Both the position numbers and the translations under genes were made by a program. 64,000 nucleotides of DNA, from assembly GCA_002633005.1 (NCBI GenBank), contig NMRA01000009.1, forward strand, positions 1,025,661 to 1,089,660, in the 5' to 3' direction. Positions 13,359 through 26,600 of the stretch are shown one piece after another. The stretch comes from Phoronis australis (lineage: Eukaryota; Phoronida; Phoronidae). The notes beneath the pieces are model-generated. The model worked only from the letters and a program-made list of their open reading frames with translations, was not told the origin of the DNA and did not search any database. Numbering within the stretch: the first letter of the stretch is position 1; every line of letters starts with the position of its first letter.

Positions 13359-13614
13359 CCACAGTGAGGTGGCCACAGCCAAATATCCACAGTCAGGCGG
13401 CCACAGCCAGGTATCCACAGTCAGGCAACTACAATCAGGTATCCACAGCCAGGTAACCACAGTTAGGTTGCCACAGCCAGGTAACCACAGTCAGGTGGCC
13501 ACAGCCAGGTAACTACAGTCAGGTGGCCACAGCCAGGTGGCCACAGCCAGGTATCCACAGTCAGGTGGCCACAACCAGGTAACCACATTCAGGGGCCAGT
13601 CAGGAGGCCACAGT
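13359..13614. repeat. 14-bp minisatellite (CCACAGYCAGGTRR)
   Basis: About 18 imperfect copies of a 14-bp unit alternating between CCACAGCCAGGTAA-like and CCACAGTCAGGTGG-like variants. It starts about 150 bp downstream of the PERCC1-like stop codon, so it may lie in the 3' UTR. The unit length is not a multiple of three and it is not coding. Confidence 0.9.
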
Positions 13615-15935
13615 CACCACCAACCGTGGCTCAAAGTAAAGAAAAAAGCAGGCAGTTTATTGGAAATTTTCGACATCTGTAAAAGTTGAATTTTTGGAGA
13701 CACGTTACCACTTTGTTTCCGCACTGATCTCGTCTGTAATGACGAAAGTGAAAATAGGTGCCAGAAACATGGCTGCAGGCTGTGTCCAACTTCGTTGTCC
13801 TTATCGCAACTGTAAAACATGCAGACAACAGACTGTGTTTTGAAAGTAAATATCTTCTTCACCGTTCTTCGGTCGAGTTATGTGTTCTGAGGTGTCGCAA
13901 ATGCTCACCGTTGTTTTTGAAAGATGAAAATTGCCAAATTAAATTCTCAAGTTAATAGGATGCATTGATCACATGGAGGTTTTCATGGATCACTGCAAAC
14001 TTGAAGGATTTTTCTTTCACTGGAATGTGAAAAGCGGCTTTTTTTAATATTTACGTTTGGTAAAAAGTGTAAATTTTCTTCAATTACATTGGTAAACAAT
14101 CCAGATATTGCTGTTTCAAAAAATTGAATTTCAAGAAAATCCTAGCGGTTCTAATTTCTCCACGTGTAACTGTAACTGAATGTGAACACCTTGAAATACC
14201 TTGACTGTGTACATGTTGTTTTTATACAGGGTAAATGTCTGTCTCGTAGTCGTGCGTGCAATAAAACTATACATAGATGTTGTTTTACATGCCATCTATT
14301 TCCATATTTTGTCATTTCTAAAAAAGTCCTTTTTCGTCATATCAAGTTATCTCCCCTGGTATTTTCAACACGGCTCTACCCTTATGTTGTTGAAAGATGT
14401 ATCCCAACGGACCATTTAGACTACTGAAGATTTCCAGCAACTGACAGTTGTGGAATATGCCAGCTTTTGATGTTGAAAAGCGGTCCAAGGAAGCGACACA
14501 TCCCGTAAACTAAATCAACATGGGACGAATCGATGACAGTCGTAGAAAGAACAGTCAATGTTTGTTGCAAAGTATAATCGATCGCGATGTTTCATATAAA
14601 CCCACAAGGAGCTTTTACTACTGTTTGGGTAACAATCAAAATGCATAGATTCATATATTTTGTAGAATTTCAAAAATAATACTATGGATTAAATTTCTCT
14701 GTCAGATACATTTGATCATCAAAACAAAGACGGGTTGTTTCAGTCGATAAAAACTTGCACACTTCTTCTCTCGCATAATGGGCTTGTCATTGTTAAAAAA
14801 ATTGCAAAATGCATGTTAAGTTTTAATCAACACGTCTACATAAATTCCACAGCTTTTTCACAAAGTGCAATTGCGACAATTGGCGGTTACAGTCTACAGA
14901 AGTGGATGGGGGTGCAAGGTAAAACTTATGTCGGGCATTTGTCACATAGTTAAGCACTAATTAATAGGTCAATGAACACACTGTTTCACAGATTGTCAAG
15001 TGTGTAAGTCGGTTTAATATGCATCTGGAACTCAGTAAGCGTGATTATGAAGTACCTTAAATATGTTGATTGAAAATTCATCAACATTATTTAAACGGTT
15101 TTTAGTTTATGTTTAGTTTTTTTCAAACTTATTCAATCAAACTGTTGCAGCAAAATAACTTTTTAAAATTGACTGGGTTATTTGGATATTATCATTTAAC
15201 ATATTAATGACAATCTGAAACCTTTAAAATATTTTCAAAAGAAATTACTTTATTGACGTAACAAGAGTTTGTAAACCTTTGATTCATTGGTTCTGTTCAA
15301 TCTAAAAATTTCAAAACAATGATTTTTTATTTTTAAAATTATTCTCCATTGAAATAATACACTTCTCTCTTTAAGACTTGCTTTTGATGATCTTTTGATG
15401 AGGATTTACTTTATGGATATTCCAATTTAATGTTCGGATAGAAGATTTGATCAGAACCCTTATATTTCAGAAAAAAAATTTGAAAAGAATCCATTTATTT
15501 CCGAAAAATTAATTTGAAAGAAGTTGAATTAAAATTGGGTTGATTGAGGAAATATTGCGTCAGTTACATTAAATATAGTATCGGAAGCGTACGAAATGAT
15601 TTCGCCATAAGAGTGATAGAATTCGCCTTAACAATACTATAGTATGTACCAATTCACGTCTAAAAGTGAAAAGTTCATCATTAGTGTAGAGCAGAAGTCC
15701 AGTGACCAATACAAAGTGAACTATGATCTTCATCGTTTACTGCAATTTGTGCGTTTTTATATCAATTTGTAAGTAAAGTTTAATTAAACCTGTCATGTAG
15801 TGTCAGGCAGTTTATGCACATGAACTGACTTGTAGCCATGGCTACCACAAACATTTCTTTAGCAGCTAAGCTTCTCCCCGTATTCTCGCATCAGAGCTTT
15901 TATTTACTACAATACAAGCAAGAAATATCAGTTTT
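13615..15935. other. No feature seen
   Basis: AT-rich sequence with short unrelated open frames. No domain, repeat array or RNA gene recognised. Confidence 0.5.
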
Positions 15936-16415
15936 TCACTGGACCTTCTTATCCTCTTCAACGAAAAAAGAAGACTTTAAAGTTGTTGTAATCTCGTCTT
16001 CCGTGATGAAAAAAGAATTTTGATCTGTTACGAAATTGGTTTCACATTGTTCCTCAGCCAAAATAGATGTGATATCTGGGCTTGGAGAGAGTCGGCAGGA
16101 CGTTATTGGTTGAGATTGAGGTTCTTTACAGATTGGCTTGTCACCACCTGTTATTGGTTGAGATTGAGGCTCTTTACGGATTGACTTATCACCACGTGTT
16201 ATTGCTTGAGATTGAGGCTCAAGTTTACAGATTGTCTTGTCACCACGTGTTATTGCTTGAGATTGAGGCTCTTTACGGATTGACTTATCACCACGTGTTA
16301 TTGCTTGAGATTGAGGCTCTTTACAGATTGTCTTGTCATCACGTGTCATTGTATTCACCGAGTGTGGTCTTGACTCACAACAAATTTTTGGTGTTTTGCA
16401 CAAACAAAGGAACAC
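15936..16415 (-). other. Open frame with 16-residue repeats over a 48-bp minisatellite
   Basis: The bases 16099-16349 hold five tandem copies of a 48-bp unit (one copy is 51 bp). All lengths are multiples of three, so both strands stay open: 159 codons on the minus strand and 120 on the plus. The minus-strand product repeats a charged 16-residue unit of the form E-P-Q-S-Q-A-I-T-R-G-D-K-(S/T)-I-(R/C)-K and ends in a non-repetitive acidic tail. Nothing links it to a known family. It could be a coding exon with a tandem repeat or simply an in-frame minisatellite; I favour the latter. Confidence 0.3.
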
Positions 16416-17579
16416 TACTCATCCGAATAAGGAACAAATTCTGAAACCAAATTTATAGCGGTACTAGTGGTCTAATTCAAAAGTTTAGTATCTTTGACAG
16501 AACATAAGTTTGTTATTGCTTTAAAGATAGATTTTAGCGAGAAAACAGATTTCCTGAGATCAGCGTATGGCATACAATGGCGAAAGTTGACGATTTGCAA
16601 TAAAATCACAAAAAACACAACGAATTTTGCTGGTTTATAGCTCTGGTCAAAGCTAATAATTTAAAATGATACTAAGTCCTGTTTTGATATTTTCAGTCAA
16701 TACTTGTTCTGTTAACTGTTAATGCATCATCAGCATCGAACAACTAAAAACTCATACTCCATGTCACAGCTAGACATTATGGTCCTTGGTGGGTGGTCTA
16801 TTCCCACAGTTCCCGTGTAATTAGCTAAAAGCATAGCTCACGTTTCCTCGTTTAGAGGACTTTGAAAGGAGTTTTCAAATTTGGCCTCCAGCTTTTTAGG
16901 GTTGTCGAAGGTTACAAAGCATTTTTTATTTCAGAAAACTGGTTGGGAAAATAGGTCAAAACATGGTTTGGTATCCTTTTAAGAAGTCTGCGCAAACCAA
17001 CAATAAACCCCGAAAATGACATTTCGACCATAAAACCTATAATGTTCGTTTAACTGTTATTCAAAATGTTACTTGCAACTTTTCTTTGTTACTTAAGCAC
17101 CTAAAGTGTGTCCTCCTTTACTTTGAACTGATAAGTCCAAGTAAGTAGAACGCTGATGTCTCAGTCTCCTGGACATTCAATATGGTCTACATGTGAGACT
17201 TACTTGTCAGAGAATAAATAAGTTTCTTGAATAACCCAAAAATGTTCTTCACCATACATATTGTACTGCTCTCGAAGGGGAGAAAGACAAAATTAGTGAC
17301 GTGCATCAACTCTGTTTTGGAGCCGGTCACCCAGCTGTGATGGGTTGGATTCAGGTGTATAGCGCCATCCTTTGGTGGTTTCTTCAGTCATTTAATTACA
17401 TTAAAGGAGAATACCACCAAACATTACGTATTTTGTATCAGTTTAGATCGAGTAGTTCCACTCGATAACAGCAAGTTAAGTTCTTTTACCTGACACCAGA
17501 CGGCAGACGAAGGTGCTGAAATTAACCAATAACGTCACAGGTTCCGTCACAGTCTGCTCAGCAGTTCACAAGACGCTTA
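16416..17579. other. No feature seen
   Basis: No recognisable gene, RNA or repeat. Confidence 0.5.
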
Positions 17580-18007
17580 CCGGGAATTTTTGCCCATGGG
17601 CATGTACTCGGAAAATGAAAATTTTCAGGCGTTTTAGCAACACCACATAAACGCCCGGGCGTTTATTCGGAAAAGGGGCGTGTAAACGGAAAGTCATAGT
17701 TTTGCTGACTTTGACATTACTTAAACCTGCGGTTTTAAATTTTATGTTAATAAATCGCATAGTTCTCCAACACCTTGTTCATTTTTATAAATGATAAATG
17801 CACCACAAAACTGAATTTGTGACAAAAAGTTGACGATGTGTGGGCTTTTAAGAGGAAATTTTCGAAATAAACACCCCACTACCTGGACACTTGACACCAC
17901 AAGTTGTAACACTAAAATAAACGCCCATGGGTGTATATTCGGTATAATTTTCCAAATAAAAGCCCACTAGTGTTTCATCGGGTGGGCTTATCTACGGAAA
18001 ATCCCGG
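17580..18007. mobile_element. 428-bp MITE with TA target-site duplication
   Basis: The left end (CCGGGAATTTT from 17580) and right end (AAAATCCCGG to 18007) are inverted repeats flanked on both sides by TA. This is the target-site pattern of Tc1/mariner-type elements. The interior carries several variants of an ACGCCC(A/G)(T/G)GGCGT-like palindromic motif with TATTCGG, and subterminal GCCCATGGGC. There is no transposase frame, so it is non-autonomous. Confidence 0.7.
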
Positions 18008-19090
18008 TACTTAATTACGTCAGCTCATCGCTTGAATTTATCGTTTTAAACCAATAAATGAGCAAAATTCGATATAAAACCCTTACAAATACATTGAGTT
18101 TTTAAGCAAATGAGTCGGTTTTATTTCGCTATTGCGGATTTATAAAAATTTCGAACGTTCCGTAGTCTACACAAAATGCGGCAGGCCAACTTACCGAGGT
18201 CGGTCGCTGGAAGTTTGGAATCTACTCGGTGAGAAATTAGAATAATTCTTCCGTGAAATATTGGCAGGAGAGTATAGTCGTGTTTTGTAATTTTAGACTT
18301 GCGATTTTTTCTATTCTAAACACAAAACGTTCGTTAACCCAATGCCTCGACACACGATCAGGCCTGTCGCGGCCGGACTGCGGACATTACGAACATAAAC
18401 CAACCGGGTTAGTCGGCTGCGAAAGTTGAAAACTAAACTTCCAGTCACGAAAAAACTAGACTAGTGAACCAAAGAAATAATTTGCACGTGAATTTTTAGG
18501 TTATTTCGCCGCAAAATTGCAAATCTACTTACTAGTCGTCGGGGACCGCGAAGCCAAGTTCCCCTTGGCACAGAACCGTACACGGAAAATGTGTTCAAAA
18601 ACAATGATTTGAATAATATATATACACANCTAAATAAATATTCCTCTAACATCTGACCATATAGCGTAGAATTAGAGTTATAGTTTCACAACAGCTTTCT
18701 GTCAGCATGCACTCACACGGCCGCGTTCAATTAGTTTTATCATCTGAAGCTGGTAACGCAGTATGATTCATTCAGGTTTGGATTTCTCAAAACATTTGCA
18801 CTCGCGAACAATCTTAAGGCATTACAAATTTTAACTATTAGGACAGACTTTGACACTTTGTTTCAGTCCTATATAAACATTGTTTAGGGTGGAAATAATT
18901 CATTTTGAAACGGAACAATGCCGGCCACAGACACCGTCGGAGATATTTCACGGCCTCATACTTGGTATTAACGGCGTATTTTTTATTCTTTACTGCCGGG
19001 AACCACTTCCGAAGCATTTCGAGTTCTCGAGGAAATTGAACAAAAAACGATATTCCCGCTTTTCTCGCAAACTCGTGGTTCGCACAAGCG
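18008..19090. other. No feature seen; one undetermined base at 18629
   Basis: Unique-looking sequence between two MITEs. The single N at 18629 marks an assembly ambiguity. No gene recognised. Confidence 0.5.
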
Positions 19091-19585
19091 TATGGTGGGC
19101 CGTTGAGGGGAAAGTGTCGCCGTAAAATTACGCTCGTAATTACGAGCGTAAATTAAATTGAAAAAGTGTTGCAGTAAAATTACGCCCGTAAATTAAATGG
19201 GGGAAATGTCGCCGTAAATTACGCTAGTAAAATACCTTAAGAACGTTTCAAATTTAATTTAAAACCAATCAGTGTTGACCTAACATACACGACTGTTGCT
19301 GGGCAGCTCGTTCTTGCACACTCGCTGACATTGCAGCAGCGATTTGATCCGCCATGATTCAGCGCTCGTGTCGTAGACATGTAACCCGTCCATGAGCACG
19401 CGCGACCGTGGATTGTAAAACCCAATTTCATTGGCTAAGAGTTTAAACTAAATTACGCGCGTAATTTTACGCCGTAAAGAATTAAATTACGCTGGTAATT
19501 TTACGGCGTAATTAACGGCGTAAATAACGGCGTAATGTACATGATTACACCCGTATTTTTCCGGCGACACTTCCCCCCCATCATA
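19091..19585. mobile_element. 495-bp MITE with 6-bp target duplication CAAGCG
   Basis: The termini TATGGTGGG (19091) and CCCATCATA (to 19585) are inverted repeats, immediately flanked by direct CAAGCG copies at 19085-19090 and 19586-19591. Just inside, both ends share the inverted GGGGAAAGTGTCGCCG-like block, then multiple TTACG(C/G)(C/T)CGTAA-type palindromes. The element has no transposase frame and is a non-autonomous DNA transposon. Superfamily is not assigned. Confidence 0.8.
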
Positions 19586-19591
19586 CAAGCG

Positions 19592-20052
19592 GGAACGTTA
19601 CGCCACAGCATAGGCGGCACACACTGAGCTCAGCCACTGACATCGCTGGGTCGTGTACTCACCTTCCTTACAGGTTAACGCGACACCTTTCGGCGAGATG
19701 AGATCGTCTGTATACGAGTTAACGTGGACATGGACCGATTAAGGGGGTAACAAAACCAATTAAATTGGATGGCATTCTCCTTTAAGAATGATACCAAACA
19801 ACAAGTAATTTTGACATTGACGTAAGATGTTTGGAAATCATGGTGTCACTTAATTGGCGTTTATTATCTTCACTGCAGCCGTATACAATAATTTGTTAAT
19901 AACAAAGAACAGCAAGAACACTGCAGGTCAAGTTTTCAAAATAAATTTTCACTGAGATGTAATTTATGCTGTTCAACATCGTACTAGGAGTTAGGTAGCT
20001 AACTCGACGTTTTAATTTCGACGCCTGACACCGTGCATCGAACTGATGGGTC
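19592..20052. other. No feature seen
   Basis: No gene or repeat recognised. Confidence 0.5.
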
Positions 20053-20205
20053 TAATCACAGTCTCCCCACGGAGTAATCACTGTTTCCCCACGGGGTAAT
20101 CACAGTACCCCCCGGGGTAATCACAGTCTCCCCACGGGGTAATCACAGTCTCCTCACGGAGTAATCACAATCTCCCCACGGAGTAATCACAGTCTCCCCA
20201 CGGGC
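20053..20205. repeat. 22-bp minisatellite
   Basis: Seven imperfect tandem copies of a 22-bp unit of the form TAATCACAGTCTCCCCACGG plus two bases. It ends about 345 bp before the start codon of the mosaic lectin gene, so it lies in that gene's promoter or 5' region. Confidence 0.9.
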
Positions 20206-20550
20206 TATTGACATCTGATTATTTTCAACACGAACTTAAATCCACAACTTGAACTGTAATTCGTGGAGCTATAATAACCTGACCTCCCAGTACAGGATCC
20301 AAATCAAACATTGGAAACCATTTTTTCTTTGACATTGTCGACACAAAAGATTTCATTTCTAAAGCAATCTATAGATCAAACTAGTGCCTTTAGAAACCAT
20401 ACAATACTTTGTAAACTACGAGTTTGTCCCTGTACAAGTGAGAAACAAGGAAATACCTATTGATCAACTTTTCAAACAATTGACACGACTAGCTGGGAAG
20501 AACATACCGGACCTGTGTATATGCATTAGTCGGCGTCTAGGTTATCCAAG

Positions 20551-20625
20551 ATGGCACGCTGCCCATGTTTGAGTTTGGGTGCAGCTGTGCTTTGGGGAGT
20601 CTTCCTAGGTCCGTTTTATTGTGTG
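20551..20625 (+). CDS. Exon 1: signal peptide
   Basis: Twenty-five codons from ATG 20551 to the donor GTAAG at 20626 (phase 0). The peptide is hydrophobic from about residue 7 ([15 protein letters not shown]), as expected for an N-terminal secretion signal. The start context is AAG-ATG-G. It was too short to stand out as an open frame and was found by working back from the lectin domain. Transcription start and 5' UTR are not identified. Confidence 0.75.
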
Positions 20626-23600
20626 GTAAGTTAAACACTTTTACCTCTGAGTTATCATAAACGTACGTCCGTTTTAGTCAGTTAGTGCATTCACCACCTA
20701 CAGTGGCGACGTGATGACGCACTGTTTTCTTAGTTTTACGGCGTGTTATTCACTCATTTAACTTTGAGTAAGGTATAGCTTGGCTTTAGTATCAAAACAA
20801 TCGCTCTGCATTTTATTCAAACGTATTCTTGTCACTCTTGACTTTATATGTTTTACTGACGAACTGCATTGAAAACATCCAACTGAGTCTGCAGGAGTGA
20901 CCACTCTAAAATGGGGGTGTAGGTAATACAACAAGGAATTGAGGCTTCGAAAGTATCCTAAGTCTTGATCAGCTCCGTCAAAATTTGACGTGTTTGTCAC
21001 CGGTACTCAAACAAATATTCAGATGGATTTTGCTCTTTGGTTACTATCTGCAAACAATGTGGAGAACCAGAATTAGTTGCTTAGTTACAGCCGCCTCTAA
21101 TTAAATCATTTATTGAAATCAAATTGACTTAGATGTTGATGCCAATTATATGTTTCTTGATACATTGATGAAACATTGGACAGAACTGATTTGGATACAG
21201 ATATGACAATAAAAAACAGTAGTCCTGAGACCCAGGCAGGTATTTTTTTGACTGACAGGTGCCAGCACAGCATAAACACGAAGAAAGTCACAATGATATT
21301 GCATTTTTCACCCCGCTGTTTTGAATTTCACAGTACTTCCATATTTTTTATATTTCTCTTTGTAGAGTTGTTGATGACACCCTGAAGATACATTGTGAAA
21401 AATTTGAACGAATTCGGTTGGTCAATGGCTGAGAAATTACTTGTCAAAAAGTGACTCACTTTTTTGGGACACATAATATTTCCATTATATGTATGAAGAC
21501 ACCTAGACTTCGATGCCCGCTCGAGGCTCTGCCTGCACAAAAACTTCTCTCCGACACACGATTCTTCTTTCGCGAACACACATTCTCCTCTCGAACCAAT
21601 TTTCTCGGCTCTAGGACAAATTTCTTTACTAGCAAAAAAGTCTTTGCTCGCACACATTTTTCCTGCCCACTTCTATAGCGCTCACATAAAAACTCGTTCG
21701 TTGATCGAGCAGTCAGGAATTTTTGTTGCTGTTTCATTTGTTACTAAATAATTTGGTGATTGTAAAAGTACGTAGAAGTTGTATCATTCTCGCTACGTAA
21801 TGCGAATGTTATCCAGTCAATACAATTTCATTGAAAAAATTATGGATTCAAGGTCAATAACATTTTCAGTGTAACCTTAACAAACATTGCAAATATATGA
21901 ACATTATTTTTTTTGTTTTCCGATTTCGCTTCTGTTTATATCAATGTTGATTTTTTAACCGACGATTTGGGGACTAAAAACGTCAGCAAGCTCATTGGAT
22001 CTTGAATTGTTGCCAGAAATAAGTTGGCAACTAAGGTCACAGACAATGCAGATTTGTGCCATTTTCGTTGGATTTCGCAATTTTAGGGTTTATGTGAGTT
22101 CAATAACTATGAAGCGTTTTGATCATGATGAGTAGCTGATGGTTTCGAGATTCTTGTAGGTGACGGAAATAGATACCTAACACGGCAAGGAATATCATGA
22201 TATTGATTGTACGACAAGTAAGAGATCTGATTAGATTTACGTGTTTATAGTATTGGTGTAAAATCGATTTAGGGAGCAAGAATTGACTAACCCGCTTGCG
22301 AACTGAAATTTCCGAGAAATTGGTGCCATTGTCTACTTTTGTCCGAGATTTCCCGTGTTTTTCGAGTTTTATGTTTGCTGACTCTTTGTTTACACACTAC
22401 AAGGCAACACAGAGATGGCGGCAGTGAGAATTAAGCATGAATAAAATTTTGATAAGTAAACGCTATTTTGCATCACTAACCAAAGTAAAACCGTACAAAC
22501 ATAATCGTCTTGGCCTTCACTACAAATGACCTTCCACAGTTTTTTACCTCGCTTGGGTAATTATGAAAATTGAGCAGTCCAGGGACGAGTTTTGCAAGAA
22601 AGATTGTGTGATGCGCACGCAAGGAGCTATATGCATATAATAATTCTTTAAATTAAGAATTGATCTCATTGTGCGCGCGCATTGGCAAATGTACCTAAAG
22701 TTTTCTCGATATCGTGACATCCGGGTTTAGCTTATCGCCTGATGTTACACATTACCCACAATGACCAACGAAGGCTTTCCAATTTACAGAAATTAAAAAT
22801 TTCTAATAACTCTCTGCGGTATGAGATAGCGACTCGGCGTTTTCTGTGTTACTGAGTTCAAGCTCGTGAAGTTAACGCTTACCATTCTGAATGCTGAGTT
22901 TATGTTCACCCTTTCAAATTATTCGGTTGCCTTTTCAGGACACACAAGACACGGCTGTTTGCCCTGAAGGTAAGGCTAGCACACACACAATGACTCTGTT
23001 TGGTTATAGTATCAAATATCTTCGTTGCACTTCTTGTTTTTCATAAGTTTATATCAGTCATCATTTAAAGTATGACACCTTACTGTCTGTTAATATGTGA
23101 ACATTTCATGTGTTACAGCCTACACTTTGTCCCGCCATCTCTTCCGTAATGTTATAATAGAGAAATTCCGTTACGTTCAACTGTTGCCTCGATTTTTTTG
23201 GTTAACTCCGAACTAGATTAAAAAATAAATATGAACTTTACAGTAAAATCTATGTACGGTAAAGCCTATCTGCAGTAAAGCCTATCTGCAATAAAGTCTA
23301 TCTGCAGTAAAGCCTATCTGCAGTAGAGCCTATCTGCAATAAAGTCTATCTGCAGTAAAGCCTATCTGCAGTAAAGCCTATCTGCAATAAAGTCTATCTG
23401 CAGTAAAGCCTATCTGCAGTAAAGCCTATCTGCAATAAAGTCTATCTGCAGTAAAGCCTATCTGCAGTAAAGCCTATCTGCAATAAAGTCTATCTGCAGT
23501 AAAGCCTATCTGCAGTAAAGCCTATCTGCAATAAAGTCTATCTGCAGTAAAGCCTATCTGCAGTAAAGCCTATCTGCAATAAAGTCTATCTGCAGTAAAG

Positions 23601-26600
23601 CCTATCTGCAGTAAAGCCTATCTGCAATAAAGTCTATCTGCAGTAAAGCCTATCTGCAGTAAAGCCTATCTGCAATAAAGTCTATCTGCAGTAAAGCCTA
23701 TCTGCAGTAAAGCCTATCTGCAGTAAAGCCTATCTGCAGTAAAGTCTATCTGCAGTAAAGCCTATCTGTAATAAAGCTTATCTATTTTCGTTTAAGTTGA
23801 AACAAAATCAGTTTCGATTCATTGGTTTTATTTTCAAATTCGTTTATGAAAATTTTAACCATAGAGATGCCAAAAAATCGCAAGACCATAATGTGGCACA
23901 CAGTCTCCGAGTGTTGTTCATCTACAACTTGAAAGAACCATTTTCTTTCTATAGGCTGGCTTCTTTACGAGGACGATTGTTATAAGGCATTCACAAATCC
24001 TTTGCCGTGGGACGACGCTCAAGAATATTGTTCACTGTGAGTAATATCCCAATGATTTCGATCAGTCAGGTTAAGGAACTGATTACTGTGCATGGATTCA
24101 ATCCAGATCCATTGTTTGAGGTGTCATTCGACTATCATTTCTTGAAAACCTTACCCGTCTTTGTCTTTTAGTCACGATAGTATAGCTGTCCAAGCGAAAC
24201 TCGAATACAGACAGTGCACGCGTAAAATCCAGACAGCCAATGAAGTGTGTTTCTAACGACGCGACGTCAGCCATCTCCCGGCGGTAGGGCCCTGCATGGA
24301 TAGCAAGTCTCCCAGGATAATCTGGGAGCCATTAATGCAGTGGCGGATTTAGAGAGGGGGCCAAGGGGGTCATGGCCCCCCCCTAAAATTCTTGGAGTGC
24401 CAATGCTTGACAAGCAAAATCCTGGCTAATAGGCCTACTCTCAGGCTGCTCTGCCCCCCTAACTTAAATCCTGGATCCGCCCATGTAAAATATTTGCAAA
24501 ATTATCCTAGTCAGTCAGAGAAGAGTTAGAATGAAATGTTCATTTTCCCATGATGTCTCCGTGCAGTCCAACGAGACCATCTCATTCATGGGCGCATTGA
24601 GTCTAAATAATCACGGACTCAATTCTGAGAAATTTCATGTTCATTTTCGAATGTGACCAACTTGAGAATTAAAATATGATTGCATTTTGAAACTTGAGTC
24701 CCCAGTATTTGCCAAAGTTAGGTGTCACATCTAACTACGACCAAACAATTTAGCCTGACCCAATCGACTCAGCATACCCCGTACGTAAATTAGTTGCCGT
24801 CGGTCGAACCAGGAGTCGGTGCACTGCGCGGACTGCGCGGGTGCGAGAGTACATTGAGTTCGCGAGAAACACCCGGCCGGTGGGTTCACACCGACGCCGG
24901 GAATGGAACTTTCAAGGGATCCTCTTTGCGTGTGGTACGAGGCGCTCTCGGCGAGTTCACAGCCAACATGGAAGAGTTTTTTGCCGATCACATTCCCTAC
25001 TGTCCTTGCATAAGGGCCGACACTTTTTGGACTGCAAATGAACTCTACTTTGCAGCTCGATCACGATGATTCTATAGAATGGTTTCAATGTTTCATTATA
25101 GTTTGCAAAGTTCAAAGAAATAACGTAGTTAGAAGGCGGGTCAATAGGTTTTTGTCGCATAAGGCTTGAACCCCTCAAAAGATTGTGCGTTGGGAAAAAC
25201 TACCCGTCGATTTTCCGCTTCGGCCGGAACTTCGAGGAGGCAGTGTGGCTTAGTGTGATAGGTGCCCGCCTTTTTTACTCGAGGTCATGGGTTCGAGCCC
25301 CACTGGGCTACACTAGTGCTAGACCCTTGAGTCAGGTTTCTAGCTCCTCAGCTCGGTTTTAATAAAGCACCGAGTAGTTCCAGGTGACCAGTGCAGTGGG
25401 CCCACATGCGCGGCCTGCGCACGTCTGGTACAACGTGTACCTCTGAGACCGCCTGCAATTATTTTTATTTTTAATATTTTCACTTCCATCACTGAAGCCT
25501 TTTGCTTCGGGTCGAGGTGCCGGAGTTTTGTCATGCCGACGCTTAATTTTCATGTGAATCATGAGTGCAGCTCATTGGTTCTCAGGGCTCACACTATGAC
25601 GTCACTGACAGCGTACGCAACAATGTAGGGTCTGTGCAGGAGACAATCCCGAGTGTTCCACCACTGGGTAATTGGTTCTTTTGCTATCAATGCGTGAACT
25701 TGGAATCCTGCTTAATTTCAAGATCGCGTATGCGTGAACTTAGAATTGGATATTCCTTAAGGCAATCAGGTGATTTTTTTGTTCAGTGAAAAGAATTTTT
25801 GTAATTATTGGCTTCACGATCAGTTTCTCCTTTACCGACCGTAACTTGTTTCGCAGAAGCGGAGGAATGGCTCAATCAATTATTGTTTGGTGAAGTAGAT
25901 CGCCAGTGTAGTTGAAAAGTATGGTTAAAATTGCTGTTAGTCAAATTTTGCAATTTGATTTAGTGCAGTGCAATTTTTTTATGAACATGAACGTGATTAT
26001 TTGAGTGATTTTCTCAAGTTGCCTCGCGTATTCATGCGCGCACCCAGCCTTCGATATGGGGGGCTCGAATTCCCAACGTTGTGGACCATTTGCTAACAAA
26101 AGAGCGGGCGGACTAAAAAAAATTAAAAAAAACGAGAGCATCTCTGTGAATTGCGGCTTTGCGCCTATTTAGTGGACTTTTGTCCCATTTTCTCGGACTT
26201 TTTGTCTCTCGGGGGCGGACCTTTTGGCCCCGTTCGAGCCCCCGAGCTCCCCGAGCCCCCCCCCCTGGGTGCGCGCATGGTATTCCAAGTTCCTTCGCGA
26301 TCTTAGTTCACGCCCAGCACTCTCACTGCACAGGCGCTCGAATTTCCCGATGACTCATAACCATATAATAACAGAGACCGTCTTTGTACATAAGAAACAT
26401 TAGTATTGAGTGACGTCATTTGCGATCCAGGAACAGATAAACTCACGCGCCTGTGTCTCACTGGTCGAGCCTACATAACTTATTTTACGACACTCCTTGC
26501 TTGGTTTCCTAAAGTGCTCCATAGGTGGCAGTAAACACCTAAACACCACTAAAAGATTCTCGCGACGCCGCTTTGAAGCCGATCGGTAAAGATGTGGGAG

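Noticed and set aside
13359-13614. CRISPR-like regularly spaced repeats
   Set aside because: Direct 14-bp tandem units without spacers in a eukaryotic genome; a minisatellite.
20384-20572. 62-codon open frame overlapping the mosaic gene start
   Set aside because: Different frame from the signal peptide and without family resemblance; at most it could hold an upstream ORF of the mRNA.
21328-21737. Overlapping minus-strand frames rich in Lys/Arg/Cys and a plus-strand partner
   Set aside because: Caused by a degenerate TCTCG/TTCTTT-rich tract; no domain, and splicing of the flanking lectin exons skips it.
24301-24330. Short hairpin next to the hAT-like MITE as a terminator or RNA gene
   Set aside because: A short CTCCCAGG/CTGGGAG stem alone in an intron is not evidence for an RNA gene.
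24731-25069. Overlapping open frames in GC-richer intron 3 sequence
   Set aside because: Open on both strands with no family similarity; not supported by splice sites or frame with the lectin domain.
25241-25320. Possible tRNA gene (A and B boxes present)
   Set aside because: Acceptor and anticodon stems do not pair properly, and the sequence continues into a body shared with another copy; it is a SINE head.
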